Shown here: piece after piece, positions 1 through 8,009 of the stretch
Layout of the letters: every line of letters begins with the position of its first letter
Numbering within the stretch: position 1 is the stretch's first letter
The notes under the pieces: generated by a model
What the model was told of the DNA's origin: nothing
Seen by the model: only the letters and a program-made list of their open reading frames with translations
The model's database searches: none
Assembly: GCA_049516155.1 (NCBI GenBank)
Contig: JBEKTJ010000051.1
Location: 4,305 to 68,304 of the forward strand
Length of the DNA: 64,000 nt
DNA from: Bog-159 sp049516155
Lineage (GTDB): Bacteria > Acidobacteriota > Terriglobia > Bryobacterales > Bryobacteraceae
Reading direction: 5' to 3'
Position numbers and translations under genes: made by a program

Positions 1-1221
1 TGGTGGAATGTCGATCGCATGCGACCCTAGTGCGATGTCCGCAACCCACTTGGTGGGCGGCTTATCGGTGAAGTATAAGCCCAGCGTGGATTGGTCCGTT
101 TCGGGCTTGCCTGTGGGGTGATAGTGGATCTGCATCACCAGGTCCGAGCCTTTGCGCAGGATAAGCTGGAGACCATCCGGCATGCGGGCCGGCTGCATGC
201 CCGGCGTCCATCCGCCCAGCGCGCCACTGGGCAGGAAGCCCGGCGTGCCGAAGCACGAATACGATTCGCCGAACTGGCGCCCGATGTGGCCGGAATCCAG
301 GAGGAACAGCGCATGATGCACCACGCTGCGCGCCTCGGGGCGGAATTCCATGGCGCGCACATACTTGTCCGCGGTGAGGTGCAGCGGGATGACGAAACAC
401 ATGTATTGATCGGTGCCGTCCGCGTCAATGGCGAAAGGCTTGGGCATGCGGATGGTCATGTCCGGCGTTCCAAGCTGCCAGCCTTCCGGAAAGTGTGGGG
501 CGGGCGGGATCTGCGCGGGGTTGCCTTGGGGCGCGCCCGCTTCGGCCCATCGCCGCAGCGTGGCGATATCGCGGTCGCGCAACCGCCGCTCGCCCTGAAA
601 ATGGCCGTAACCGGGCTCCGGCTGCCATGGCGGCATGTAACGGCTGGCAGTCACAATAGCGATCAGCTTGGCGCGCTTGGCGGCATCTTGATAAGTAAGC
701 AGCGGAAAAGGCGCGACTTCGCCGGGATGGTGGCAGATGGCGCAGTGTTGGTAAAGAATGGGCGCCACATCGCGCGCGAAAGTGGGCGCCGCCGATTCCA
801 ACTGGCCCGCTAGCACCTTTTCGAGCACCGGTTCGAGGCGGGTGTCGATGGCGCCGCGATAGAGCAGCACGCCGGCTGGCGAAAGCACCGCTATGGCGGG
901 CGCCGACTCCACTTTAGCGAGCCGTGCCAGTTCCCGCTGGCGATCCACCAAGAGCGGGAAGGGCAAGCCCAATGGGCGAATGACACCGGCATCGGAGTCG
1001 ACTCCGTAAAACGACACACCCCGCGGGGTGTAAGCTTTGTAGACGCGCCCCAGCTCGGGGGCGGCGGCGTCCAACGCCGTGCGATCCACGGAGACGAACA
1101 CGAGCACCACGGCCTTGCTTTGGCGGAATTCAGACGGAGTGTGCCGGATGCCTTCGGTGTCCGGAAGCTGGAACGATAACGCCGCCAGCAGCAGAGCCGG
1201 CACCACGGGCAAAACAGGCAT
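1..1221 (-). CDS. Redoxin-like / cytochrome c / copper monooxygenase-type fusion protein (3' end outside window)
   Basis: About 407 residues are visible; the gene runs off the left end. I start it at the ATG at 1221, which gives a hydrophobic signal-like N-terminus (MPVLPVVPALLLAALSF). Residues about 25-140 resemble a thioredoxin-fold redoxin domain, but the usual CxxC is absent: the loop reads SVDRTALDAAAPEL. A CAICH haem c site follows near residue 160. Further on are a paired histidine (VVHHALFLLD, about 298) and HYHPTG (about 363), matching the copper-ligand pattern of PHM/DBM-type ascorbate-dependent monooxygenases. Proteins of this build are frequent in Acidobacteriota and Planctomycetes and are probably exported. 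The substrate is unknown; the domain calls are from motifs only. Confidence 0.72.
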   Translation of the reverse strand, partial: MPVLPVVPALLLAALSFQLPDTEGIRHTPSEFRQSKAVVLVFVSVDRTALDAAAPELGRVYKAYTPRGVSFYGVDSDAGVIRPLGLPFPLLVDRQRELARLAKVESAPAIAVLSPAGVLLYRGAIDTRLEPVLEKVLAGQLESAAPTFARDVAPILYQHCAICHHPGEVAPFPLLTYQDAAKRAKLIAIVTASRYMPPWQPEPGYGHFQGERRLRDRDIATLRRWAEAGAPQGNPAQIPPAPHFPEGWQLGTPDMTIRMPKPFAIDADGTDQYMCFVIPLHLTADKYVRAMEFRPEARSVVHHALFLLDSGHIGRQFGESYSCFGTPGFLPSGALGGWTPGMQPARMPDGLQLILRKGSDLVMQIHYHPTGKPETDQSTLGLYFTDKPPTKWVADIALGSHAIDIPP

Positions 1222-1322
1222 CCCTGCTATCCATGATAGAACGCCGCGGCGCCCGAAAACTCGCCGATACCTTTGCGGCGAAAATGGACTGGGGACCGAA
1301 TTCTAATATAAGATTGACTACG

Positions 1323-1550
1323 ATGTCCCCCAGTCTGGTACAGCTAGACGACAACGAAATCAAGATGCTGCTGGTGGCGATCCGGCAGGTGCAGCACACC
1401 TTCGCAATTGCCGAACAGCAGAGCACGGCAGCCGGCGAACCGCTAGCCGGCGAATATGAAAGCATCCGGGAGGCTTACGAGCGGCTGCACCATAAGCTAT
1501 CGGCGTTGGCCGGCGGAGCGGGTACGGGAAGGCCGCATATCGTGAAATAA
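1323..1550 (+). CDS. Small hypothetical protein, 75 aa
   Basis: An ATG at 1323 gives a 75-residue, mostly helical, charged protein beginning MSPSLVQLDDNEIKMLL. An in-frame start at 1233 would extend it but overlaps the 5' region of the divergent copper-monooxygenase fusion and shows no better ribosome site, so the shorter form is preferred. No domain is recognised and there is no signal peptide or membrane segment. It converges with the STAS gene just downstream. The amphipathic pattern suggests a helical bundle; function unknown. Confidence 0.5.
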   Translation: MSPSLVQLDDNEIKMLLVAIRQVQHTFAIAEQQSTAAGEPLAGEYESIREAYERLHHKLSALAGGAGTGRPHIVK

Positions 1551-1571
1551 GCGTGAAATAAGAAGGGCGTA

Positions 1572-1925
1572 TCAACCGCGCTGATTTGCGGCCAAAGCAT
1601 CCTCCACCGTTCCGCAGAACTGGAAAACGGTATCGAGCCGGGTGACCCGAAAACACTCGCGCACGTATCCCTGTGCACCCGCCATCCACAGCTTGCCGCC
1701 GCTCTCCTGTACCTTGTTCAGGCAGTAAATGAACCGGCCAATGCCGGTGCTGTCGATGCGATTGATTCCGGTCATGTCGAAGACGATGCGCCGCAGGCCT
1801 TGCGCCAGGGCGCCGTTCAGCACCGCCTCGATTCGCTCGCCCTCCGGCCCGCGCATTACGCTGCCTTCGAGCGCGATTACCACCGTCGCCGGCGCAACCT
1901 CTGTTTGATTGATTTCCAGTGCCAT
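1572..1925 (-). CDS. STAS-domain anti-sigma factor antagonist
   Basis: A 117-residue single-domain protein. The segment DMTGINRIDSTGIGRF carries the STAS signature, with Ser59 in DSTG at the position phosphorylated in SpoIIAA/RsbV-type antagonists. Such proteins bind anti-sigma factors or act in partner-switching signalling in the cytoplasm. The ATG at 1925 gives a normal STAS length; no partner-switch kinase is adjacent. It is divergent from the ECF sigma operon, but ECF anti-sigmas with zinc-finger domains are not usual STAS partners, so a direct link is only a possibility. Confidence 0.85.
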   Translation of the reverse strand: MALEINQTEVAPATVVIALEGSVMRGPEGERIEAVLNGALAQGLRRIVFDMTGINRIDSTGIGRFIYCLNKVQESGGKLWMAGAQGYVRECFRVTRLDTVFQFCGTVEDALAANQRG

Positions 1926-1953
1926 CCAGCGCTTTCCCCAACCAGTATATGCC

Positions 1954-1980
1954 GGATGGGTCTTTTTGCGGGGACCATCC
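1954..1980. promoter_or_regulatory. Inverted repeat in the STAS / ECF sigma divergent promoter region
   Basis: GGATGG at 1954-1959 and CCATCC at 1975-1980 form an interrupted inverted repeat in the 72-bp gap between the divergent STAS and sigma-factor genes. It could be an operator or a chance repeat; no clear -35/-10 pair could be assigned. Confidence 0.3.
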
Positions 1981-1997
1981 GTATACGGGATAGTGGT

Positions 1998-2609
1998 ATG
2001 ATCCTCGCGGCGGCTATGAATCCGGAGGCTTTCAGCGGCACGCAAGACGCGATTGCCCGAATGCGGCGGGGCGATCCCGACGCGTTGACGGGCATGATTT
2101 CGCGGTACCAGCACCGGCTGTATCGCTATTTGCTGCGGCTGGTGCGGGAGCCGGCGGCGGCCGACGATCTGTTCCAGCAGACCTGGCTGCGGGTGATGGA
2201 AAAGATTGGGCGCTACGATGCGCGCCGCAATTTCGAGTCGTGGCTGTTCGCGGTGGCGCACAATTTGGCCGTCGATTCGTGGCGCGGCCAGCGCGGCGAG
2301 AGCCGCCTTGACGATGCCGACCGCGGCGATTCCGAGCCCGCCAACGAACGTCTGCGCACCGGCGAGCCCGATGCGCTGGAGCGTCTGCTGGATTTCGAAC
2401 GCGGCGCGATGCTGGCGGTTTGCATGCAGGAATTGCCCACCATCCATCGCGAGGTGCTGACGCTGCGCTTTGAGGAGGATATGAAGCTGGAAGATATCGC
2501 GGAGGTGGCCGGCATCCCGCTTTCGACGGTGAAGAGCCGGTTGCGGCGCGCGCTGGAAGGGTTGCGGACGGCAATGGATGCGCGCATTCCAGGAGGGCGG
2601 AGAGCATGA
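1998..2609 (+). CDS. ECF RNA polymerase sigma factor (sigma-70 family)
   Basis: About 203 residues. The N-terminal half has sigma region 2 (ADDLFQQTWLRVMEK and FESWLFAVAHNLAVD); the C-terminal half has a sigma-4 helix-turn-helix (LEDIAEVAGIPLSTVKSRLR). The first ATG of the reading frame after the divergent gene is used; a second ATG at 2016 is also possible and neither has a strong ribosome site. The stop overlaps the ATG of the anti-sigma gene, so the two are translationally coupled. It presumably directs polymerase to its own promoter and to stress or envelope genes; targets cannot be read from this window. Confidence 0.9.
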   Translation: MILAAAMNPEAFSGTQDAIARMRRGDPDALTGMISRYQHRLYRYLLRLVREPAAADDLFQQTWLRVMEKIGRYDARRNFESWLFAVAHNLAVDSWRGQRGESRLDDADRGDSEPANERLRTGEPDALERLLDFERGAMLAVCMQELPTIHREVLTLRFEEDMKLEDIAEVAGIPLSTVKSRLRRALEGLRTAMDARIPGGRRA

Positions 2610-3088
2610 GCGAACACGAATCCCACCAAGCGATGGCCCGGATGTTGGCGCTAGCGGCGGCCGGAGCGCTGGATGCGCAGGAGCAGCGGCGCTTGGAAGA
2701 ACATGCGCGGGAATGCGCGGCATGCCGGCGCGAGATGGAAATCTGGAGCGGCTATTCGCAGGGGTTGCGGCAGCTCCCGCAGCCGTCCGTCCCCACGCAG
2801 TTGATGGAGCGCACGCGCGCGCGGCTGGTGCAGGAGCGCGCGACGGCCGCGGACCGGCGGTGGGACGAACTGATGCTGGGGGCGCTGGTGCTGTTTGCCT
2901 GGACCGTAGGGCTGACGTTCTGGTTCGTGGCGCGCATTGTGACCGGTGGGGAGTTGGTGATTATGGGCGCGAACCTGGTGCGGTTTGGAACCTGGTCCGC
3001 GGGTTCGACTTTGCTGGTGTGGCTGACCGCGGCGGTGGCGGCCCTGGCTTTGGGAAAGCGCCGCCGCGAATTGAGGAGGGCTTTATGA
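2606..3088 (+). CDS. Membrane anti-sigma factor with zinc-finger (zf-HC2 type) domain
   Basis: A 160-residue protein. His33, Cys37 and Cys40 form the HxxxCxxC motif of zinc-binding anti-sigma factors. Two membrane segments follow (about 88-111 and 125-150), so it should hold the sigma factor at the inner membrane. It overlaps the sigma gene by four bases and the downstream zinc-ribbon gene by four bases. The expected role is to sequester the sigma factor until an unknown signal arrives. Confidence 0.88.
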   Translation: MSEHESHQAMARMLALAAAGALDAQEQRRLEEHARECAACRREMEIWSGYSQGLRQLPQPSVPTQLMERTRARLVQERATAADRRWDELMLGALVLFAWTVGLTFWFVARIVTGGELVIMGANLVRFGTWSAGSTLLVWLTAAVAALALGKRRRELRRAL

Positions 3089-3561
3089 GCCGCTTTCGAG
3101 ATGAGATGGAATTGGTGCCGCGGACGGCGTTCGCCGTCGCCACGTGCGTGTGGCTGGGGTTCTTCCTGTTGATGATGTTACTGCCGTTCCGGCTGGATCC
3201 GGAAGGCAGAAACTGGCCGCTGGCGGGCAAGCTGGCGATGTCCGTGCTACCCGGCATACCCCTGTTCGTGCTGGTGCTCCTAATCGGCTACGTGTACGCG
3301 GACGCGAAGCGGCGGGGCATGCGGTATGTGATGTGGACGCTGCTGGCGGCGCTGATCCCGAACGCCATCGGAATTATTCTGTACTTCGTTTTGCGCGACC
3401 CGCTATTGCAGAATTGCACAAGTTGCGGTACGCAGGTGCGGCCGGGGTTTACGTTTTGTCCGAAGTGCGGCGCAGCGCTGTCGCAGGCGTGTCCGCAGTG
3501 CCGGCGGGCCGTGGAACCGGGCTGGACGCACTGTGCGCACTGCGGCGCTTCGCTGCGGTAG
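3085..3561 (+). CDS. Membrane protein with C-terminal double zinc ribbon
   Basis: 158 residues starting at an ATG that overlaps the anti-sigma stop and follows a strong GAGGAGGG ribosome site. Three membrane helices occupy about residues 12-100; the last 50 residues contain four CxxC knuckles (CTSCG, CPKCG, CPQCR, CAHCG), i.e. two DZANK/zinc-ribbon units on the cytoplasmic side. Operon position suggests it works with or is controlled by the sigma/anti-sigma pair. No enzymatic role is evident. Confidence 0.75.
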   Translation: MSRFRDEMELVPRTAFAVATCVWLGFFLLMMLLPFRLDPEGRNWPLAGKLAMSVLPGIPLFVLVLLIGYVYADAKRRGMRYVMWTLLAALIPNAIGIILYFVLRDPLLQNCTSCGTQVRPGFTFCPKCGAALSQACPQCRRAVEPGWTHCAHCGASLR

Positions 3562-3580
3562 GACAGGCCTCCTGGCCTGG
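3561..3580. repeat. Short REP-like palindrome
   Basis: CAGGCC and GGCCTG (3564-3569, 3574-3579) around TCCT, directly after the zinc-ribbon gene. It resembles the palindrome at 7990-8009 (shared GACAGGCC core). It may serve as a terminator or be a degenerate repetitive extragenic element. Confidence 0.4.
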
Positions 3581-3601
3581 TGTGTGCGTAGGAGGAATGA
3601 T

Positions 3602-3805
3602 TTGCCGGAAAATCCAAATGTAGAACGCGAACAGCAGGATGAAGCGAAACTCGCCGCGCTACGCAGCGCCATCGATGAAGGCGATGCCAGCGGGATTGCC
3701 GAGGGCGATGTGTTTGACCGAGTGCGGAAAGCATTGAATCTTCCGACGAGGCGCATTCGCAAGATACCGCGAAGCACCCTGGACCGCGCCAGCACTGACG
3801 GCTGA
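3602..3805 (+). pseudogene. Orphan ParD-like antitoxin C-terminal fragment
   Basis: Residues such as AALRSAIDEGDASGIAEG and DVFDRVRKALNL match the C-terminal toxin-binding part of ParD antitoxins. The ribbon-helix-helix DNA-binding part that normally precedes it is missing, and no ParE toxin follows. A TTG at 3602 sits 6 nt after a good AGGAGG (3590-3595), so a roughly 67-residue product could still be made; upstream in-frame codons overlap the zinc-ribbon gene. I treat it as a remnant of a ParDE locus, but an expressed solo antitoxin fragment is possible. Confidence 0.5.
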
Positions 3806-3887
3806 AACTGAGGGGTCCAAAGCCGGCCGCACCCGATCTGCCTCTCTCACTCAGTGCGTGCCATTTCACTGTAGACTGTATAGGAGC

Positions 3888-5846
3888 ATGGCATACGGAC
3901 AGTACCGCTTGCAATTTCTTCACATTTCGGACCTGCATGCCAAAGGCCCGCTGGAGAAGGAACCCTGGCGACGGCGGCGCGTTCTGGGCGATGCCTGGCT
4001 GCGGAATCTGGAAACGCTTACCGAGGAGGAGGGACCGGTTCAGTTCGTTTTCTTCACGGGTGACGCGGCGCAGTCCGGCAAGCCTGAGGAGTATGCGGCA
4101 GTCACGGATTTCTTCCGCGCGCTGTGCGAGGAACTCGGCATCGGGTTCGAGCGTTTGTTCGTCGTCCCAGGGAACCACGACATCGACCGCGACGTGCAGG
4201 CCGGTGCTTGGGAATCGACACGCATGCGTCTGGCGGCGACGACCGATCTGCTGGGTGTTTCCCGCTGGATGAACGGCATCGGTGCCGGCGCGCCGCTTGG
4301 CTTTGAAGACTCCTGGAAATCGGCTATCCTCGAACGCCAGCATGCTTACCGGACGTGGGTCCGGGACGATCTGCGGCGCGCCGAATCCGCTGGCCTGGGC
4401 TATCGGTCCACCGTCGAGCTGCCTGGTTGGGCGCACCCGATTCAAGTAGTGGGACTGGACACTGCCTGGCTTTGCGGCGATGATGCGGATAGCGGCCGTC
4501 TTCTGCTGACGGAGAACCAAGTGGGCCGGCATTTGACCGGATCGAACGGCGATCCGCTCCCTGGCTTGCGCATCGTATTGATGCACCATCCGTTGCACGA
4601 GCTTGCGGACGGCATGCATGCCCGGCGGCTGCTGGCCGATTATGCCGACCTGGTCCTGCGCGGCCATCTTCACCAGACCGAAATGGTCGAATGGATCGAT
4701 CCGGACCGCCGCCTCCGCGAACTCGCCGCCGGTTCGCTCTATGAAGGCGGGCTAGCGGATACTTATGGCAACTCCTGCCAGTTGGTGCGGCTGGAACTTG
4801 ATTCCGACTTACGCCCCATTGAGGCGATGGTTCGGTTCCGTTCCTTTTCGCCGAAGGGCGGTCACTGGTACGACAACAACAGCCTCTACCGCGAGAGCCG
4901 GGAAGGGCGCATCACCTGGACGTTTGGCGTTCCGGTTCCCAGGAAGCCGAATCCCTTCAGCCCGTGGACTCCGCGCCCCGAGCACTGCTTTGGCCGCGCA
5001 GGCGTTTTCCGCCGCCTCGAAACCGCCTTCGACGAGCGGCGCAGTATGTGGCTGGTGGGCGATTGGCGCATCGGCAAGACCGTAATCCTGCTGGCCTGGG
5101 AGAAGCGCTTGCGCGAGCGCGGCATTATCGTGAAGCTGGTTTCCGGCCAGGGACCCGCGGGTGTTTCCGTCCGTCAGTTCGTCGAAACGGTGACCGGCCT
5201 GGATTCTCCGCCGGAGCCTGACGACGCGGCGAACCTGCTGACCGCGTGGATTGATGCAGTGTCGTCGTCCGGCCTGCCTCCCGTGGTGCTGGTCGACGAG
5301 GTGGAATCCGTCGTCCAATCTTGTGATGTGCGGTTCTTCGACCGGCTGCGCGATCTGCTGGGGCGCATTTGTCTGGTCTTTTCGTCGCGTGAAGCGCCCG
5401 ACGAAGTCTTCACCCGCAACAATAAGGCGTCGCCGATCACCAATCGCATGGAGACAGCCTGGATTGGGCTGTTGGAGCCAGGGGGTGCCGATGCGACGAT
5501 TCGGCTCGGCGCGGGACAGTTTGGTCCCGGCGACACCGATCTGATGCATCGCTGGTGCGGAGAGCATTCGTTTTTCCTGCAACTGTTCGGTTCGGGCTTG
5601 GTGGATTCGCGCCGGGCAGGGACAAGTCCTGATGACGCGCTGGCGGACCTGAAGCGCCAGGCGCCGATGCATTTCCGCCAGCTTTGGAAGACGCTGCCGG
5701 GTGCGCAGCAACAGGCTTTGCGCGATGCGGCGCGCGGCGTGCCGTCGCAGGCTGGCGTGCTGAAACAGCGTGGGCTTTTGAGGGATGATGGTACGCCCTT
5801 CGGCGAGATATTCGCCGCATGGTTGCGTGAGGAGATTGCGTCGTGA
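3888..5846 (+). CDS. Calcineurin-like metallophosphoesterase fused to a STAND/AAA-type ATPase
   Basis: About 652 residues. The N-terminal 300 residues carry the full set of metallophosphoesterase motifs in order: ISDLH, GDAAQ, GNHD, MHHP and GHLH, so two metal ions and phosphodiester or phosphomonoester cleavage are expected. The second half is an ATPase: Walker A GDWRIGKT near residue 390 and Walker B VVLVDEVE near 465, followed by a helical, winged-helix-like tail, as in STAND NTPases. The start is taken at the ATG at 3888 (an AGGAG is unusually close); GTG at 3858 is the alternative. The stop overlaps the GTG of the next gene. A plausible reading is an effector (phosphoesterase) governed by an NTPase switch; target unknown. 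Confidence 0.85.
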   Translation: MAYGQYRLQFLHISDLHAKGPLEKEPWRRRRVLGDAWLRNLETLTEEEGPVQFVFFTGDAAQSGKPEEYAAVTDFFRALCEELGIGFERLFVVPGNHDIDRDVQAGAWESTRMRLAATTDLLGVSRWMNGIGAGAPLGFEDSWKSAILERQHAYRTWVRDDLRRAESAGLGYRSTVELPGWAHPIQVVGLDTAWLCGDDADSGRLLLTENQVGRHLTGSNGDPLPGLRIVLMHHPLHELADGMHARRLLADYADLVLRGHLHQTEMVEWIDPDRRLRELAAGSLYEGGLADTYGNSCQLVRLELDSDLRPIEAMVRFRSFSPKGGHWYDNNSLYRESREGRITWTFGVPVPRKPNPFSPWTPRPEHCFGRAGVFRRLETAFDERRSMWLVGDWRIGKTVILLAWEKRLRERGIIVKLVSGQGPAGVSVRQFVETVTGLDSPPEPDDAANLLTAWIDAVSSSGLPPVVLVDEVESVVQSCDVRFFDRLRDLLGRICLVFSSREAPDEVFTRNNKASPITNRMETAWIGLLEPGGADATIRLGAGQFGPGDTDLMHRWCGEHSFFLQLFGSGLVDSRRAGTSPDDALADLKRQAPMHFRQLWKTLPGAQQQALRDAARGVPSQAGVLKQRGLLRDDGTPFGEIFAAWLREEIAS

Positions 5847-7987
5847 ATCGGTCGAGGGATGGCCTCCCCGGTTTCTGGCGATTCGCTTGGTTGTTCTTGA
5901 TGCAGCCGGTCACGCTGGGGCGGTTACTGCGCGGCGCGGGGATCAATCCGCAGGAGTCCTTGTGGAGACTACTTCGTCGGCAGCGCTCCCCAATCGACAA
6001 TTCGTGGCTTTTCCGCTCGGTTCTATTGCTCTTACCATCTCTTCCAGCAGGGATTGCGCTTGCGGCTCTTCCGTACAAGTCAGCCGTCGTCGGGAATTCT
6101 CTCCTGGGACTAGCTGTACTCAGCTCGTTAACTGGCCTTAACGTTGTGTTTTCGGCCCTTCCCGAGGGGCTGGGCTTTGGGGTCGGTATCAGCATCTACG
6201 CAGGCGCCATGGTGATGGGGTACATCACGGGCATTACGCAAGCCAACGCAATCGCGGTTGCGCTTCTTCTGGACCTAAGCTTTATTGCAAACGGCGCCTT
6301 TGTTGCTTATCCGGTTCTCGTCATAGGTCTCGTCGCTAGTTTGCTGCGTCTTCCCCTTTTCCCATTCGAAGCGATTCTGGAATCCTTGGCACGGATGTGG
6401 AATACCATTACCCACCGCAGCAGTCTGGCTTGGACCCCGGTACTCTATCATGAGCTGAGCCTGGTGCCCCTCCCCTTTCTTGAAGGCCACATCCTCGCCG
6501 AGGCCGACGCACACCCGGCCCTCGCGCGCCGCGTTCTCGACGCCTGCTCCATCGCCCCTGGCCAGAGGCGAATAGGCCGCCGTGCCGAGGCAAAGCTCCG
6601 CGCACGGGAACTGGCGAGGCTGGCGGGGGCCAGGGACTTCCAGGCCATCGCCGAACTGCGCGGATTCTGGCTGCCCGGCATCCAAGGCGCCGATCCGTTG
6701 CTGCTCAGTTTCAGCGAGGCTGGGCGGTTTCTGGCGGCCGCAAATGCGGCATTCAGTCCGCACCACCGGCTGAAGCATCTCGATGGATTGGCCGCCCAAT
6801 TGACCGGCATCGAAAACCAGCTTCGCGCCAAGCGGGGTAGCTTCACCCAGCCCTTCGAAGATCCGCTGCTCGCGCTGCGGCAGGCCGGACGGGCGTTACG
6901 AACTGAAGCAGAAAAGAACGCGGCCGGCCGAATCCTGAACCCATTCCGCGTGTTTGAGTCGCTATCTCCCGAAGCAGGTCCGGAGTTGTTCCGAGGCCGC
7001 GAACACGCGGTCCACGAAATCGAGGACGCCCTTGCCGACGCCAGCAACGCCGTTTCCCTACAACTGCTTGCCCCCAGGCGCGCCGGAAAGACCTCGCTCC
7101 TCAAGATGCTGCCGGGGATGCTGCCCGATACCGTCTGTGTCTTCTTCGACCTACAAGCGCACCCGGTCGCATCCGTAGGCGCATTCTGGAACAAACTCGC
7201 CGAACAAGCGCTCAATCAAGCAAAGCTGCAGCGGCGGATCGACCTGCCGTCATTTCCCTACGGCCCGCCAATGGAGGCCGCGGCCGCATGGCTCGAAAAG
7301 CTCGACCAGCTTCCGGACGGCCGCCGCGCGCTCATCGCCATCGACGAATTCGAGCGTCTGGAAGATCTATTCCCCGGGAGCCGTCAGGAGTTCCTCCAGT
7401 TGATGGGCCTGTTCCGGGCCACGATTCAGCATCGCCGACGCGTGCGCCTGCTGGTTTCCGGCGCCGCGCCCTTCGACGAGTTGGACCGCGTGTGGGACGA
7501 CCATTTCATCAGCGCGCGACAGATCAAGCTTCCCTTTCTCGATGAGCCAACTTCCATCGGGCTGCTCACGCAACCGGATCCCGGCTTTCCCGCCGGCGCC
7601 ATTCCAGCCGAGGTCGCGCGGGAGGTTTTCGCGCGAACCGGCGGTCAGCCGTTCCTGCTACAAGCCTTCGGCTCGCTGCTGGTGAATCGCCTGAACGACA
7701 CCAATCTGCGTACGGCGGCGATCGGCGACGTTGCCGCCGTGGAAGAACGCGCCATCGAATACGCGGAGCCGTATTTCCGCGACATGTACAAGAGCGCGCC
7801 CATCGCAGCCCGCGAGGCCCTCGACCATCTGGGCCAGTGTTTGAGCCAGAGCCCGGCAGAGCTATCGCCCGCCGCGCGCCGCTGGCTCACGCGACGCTAC
7901 CTGCTGACCGCCGGCGATCGTCTCTCGGTTCCCTTGTTCGGCGCTTGGATCGCGCATCACGATATTGGCTCAGCAGTTGGGCGGTGA
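5843..7987 (+). CDS. Membrane-anchored STAND/AAA-type ATPase
   Basis: 714 residues, starting at a GTG that overlaps the TGA of the phosphoesterase-STAND gene. Residues about 53-180 contain four or five hydrophobic segments; the middle 150 residues are soluble and helical; an ATPase domain follows with FRGRE at its entry, a P-loop APRRAGKTSLL near residue 409 and Walker B ALIAIDEFE near 495, then a sensor-like TGGQPFLLQ motif. The layout resembles nSTAND proteins that sit at the membrane. Its 5' portion is visibly poorer in GC than the neighbours. Coupling to the upstream gene implies the two products act together. No recognisable ligand-binding repeats are present. Confidence 0.8.
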   Translation: MNRSRDGLPGFWRFAWLFLMQPVTLGRLLRGAGINPQESLWRLLRRQRSPIDNSWLFRSVLLLLPSLPAGIALAALPYKSAVVGNSLLGLAVLSSLTGLNVVFSALPEGLGFGVGISIYAGAMVMGYITGITQANAIAVALLLDLSFIANGAFVAYPVLVIGLVASLLRLPLFPFEAILESLARMWNTITHRSSLAWTPVLYHELSLVPLPFLEGHILAEADAHPALARRVLDACSIAPGQRRIGRRAEAKLRARELARLAGARDFQAIAELRGFWLPGIQGADPLLLSFSEAGRFLAAANAAFSPHHRLKHLDGLAAQLTGIENQLRAKRGSFTQPFEDPLLALRQAGRALRTEAEKNAAGRILNPFRVFESLSPEAGPELFRGREHAVHEIEDALADASNAVSLQLLAPRRAGKTSLLKMLPGMLPDTVCVFFDLQAHPVASVGAFWNKLAEQALNQAKLQRRIDLPSFPYGPPMEAAAAWLEKLDQLPDGRRALIAIDEFERLEDLFPGSRQEFLQLMGLFRATIQHRRRVRLLVSGAAPFDELDRVWDDHFISARQIKLPFLDEPTSIGLLTQPDPGFPAGAIPAEVAREVFARTGGQPFLLQAFGSLLVNRLNDTNLRTAAIGDVAAVEERAIEYAEPYFRDMYKSAPIAAREALDHLGQCLSQSPAELSPAARRWLTRRYLLTAGDRLSVPLFGAWIAHHDIGSAVGR

Positions 7988-7989
7988 TA

Positions 7990-8009
7990 GACAGGCCCGG
8001 AGGCCTGTC
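7990..8009. terminator. Palindrome between convergent genes, probable bidirectional terminator / REP-like element
   Basis: GACAGGCC (7990-7997) and GGCCTGTC (8002-8009) form a perfect 8-bp stem with a CGGA loop, exactly filling the space between two convergent stops. No T-run follows, so it may act as a processing barrier rather than a classical terminator. Related to the palindrome at 3561-3580. Confidence 0.55.

Noticed and set aside
1572..2723. 383-codon extension of the STAS frame across the sigma factor
   Set aside because: It would overlap the whole ECF sigma gene; the short STAS form has normal family length.
3288..4673. 461-codon minus-strand frame across the zinc-ribbon and phosphoesterase genes
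   Set aside because: It spans two well-supported plus-strand genes and has no recognisable domain.
5785..6141. 118-codon plus-strand frame across the junction of the two STAND genes
   Set aside because: It overlaps both coupled genes in another frame and has no coherent domain.
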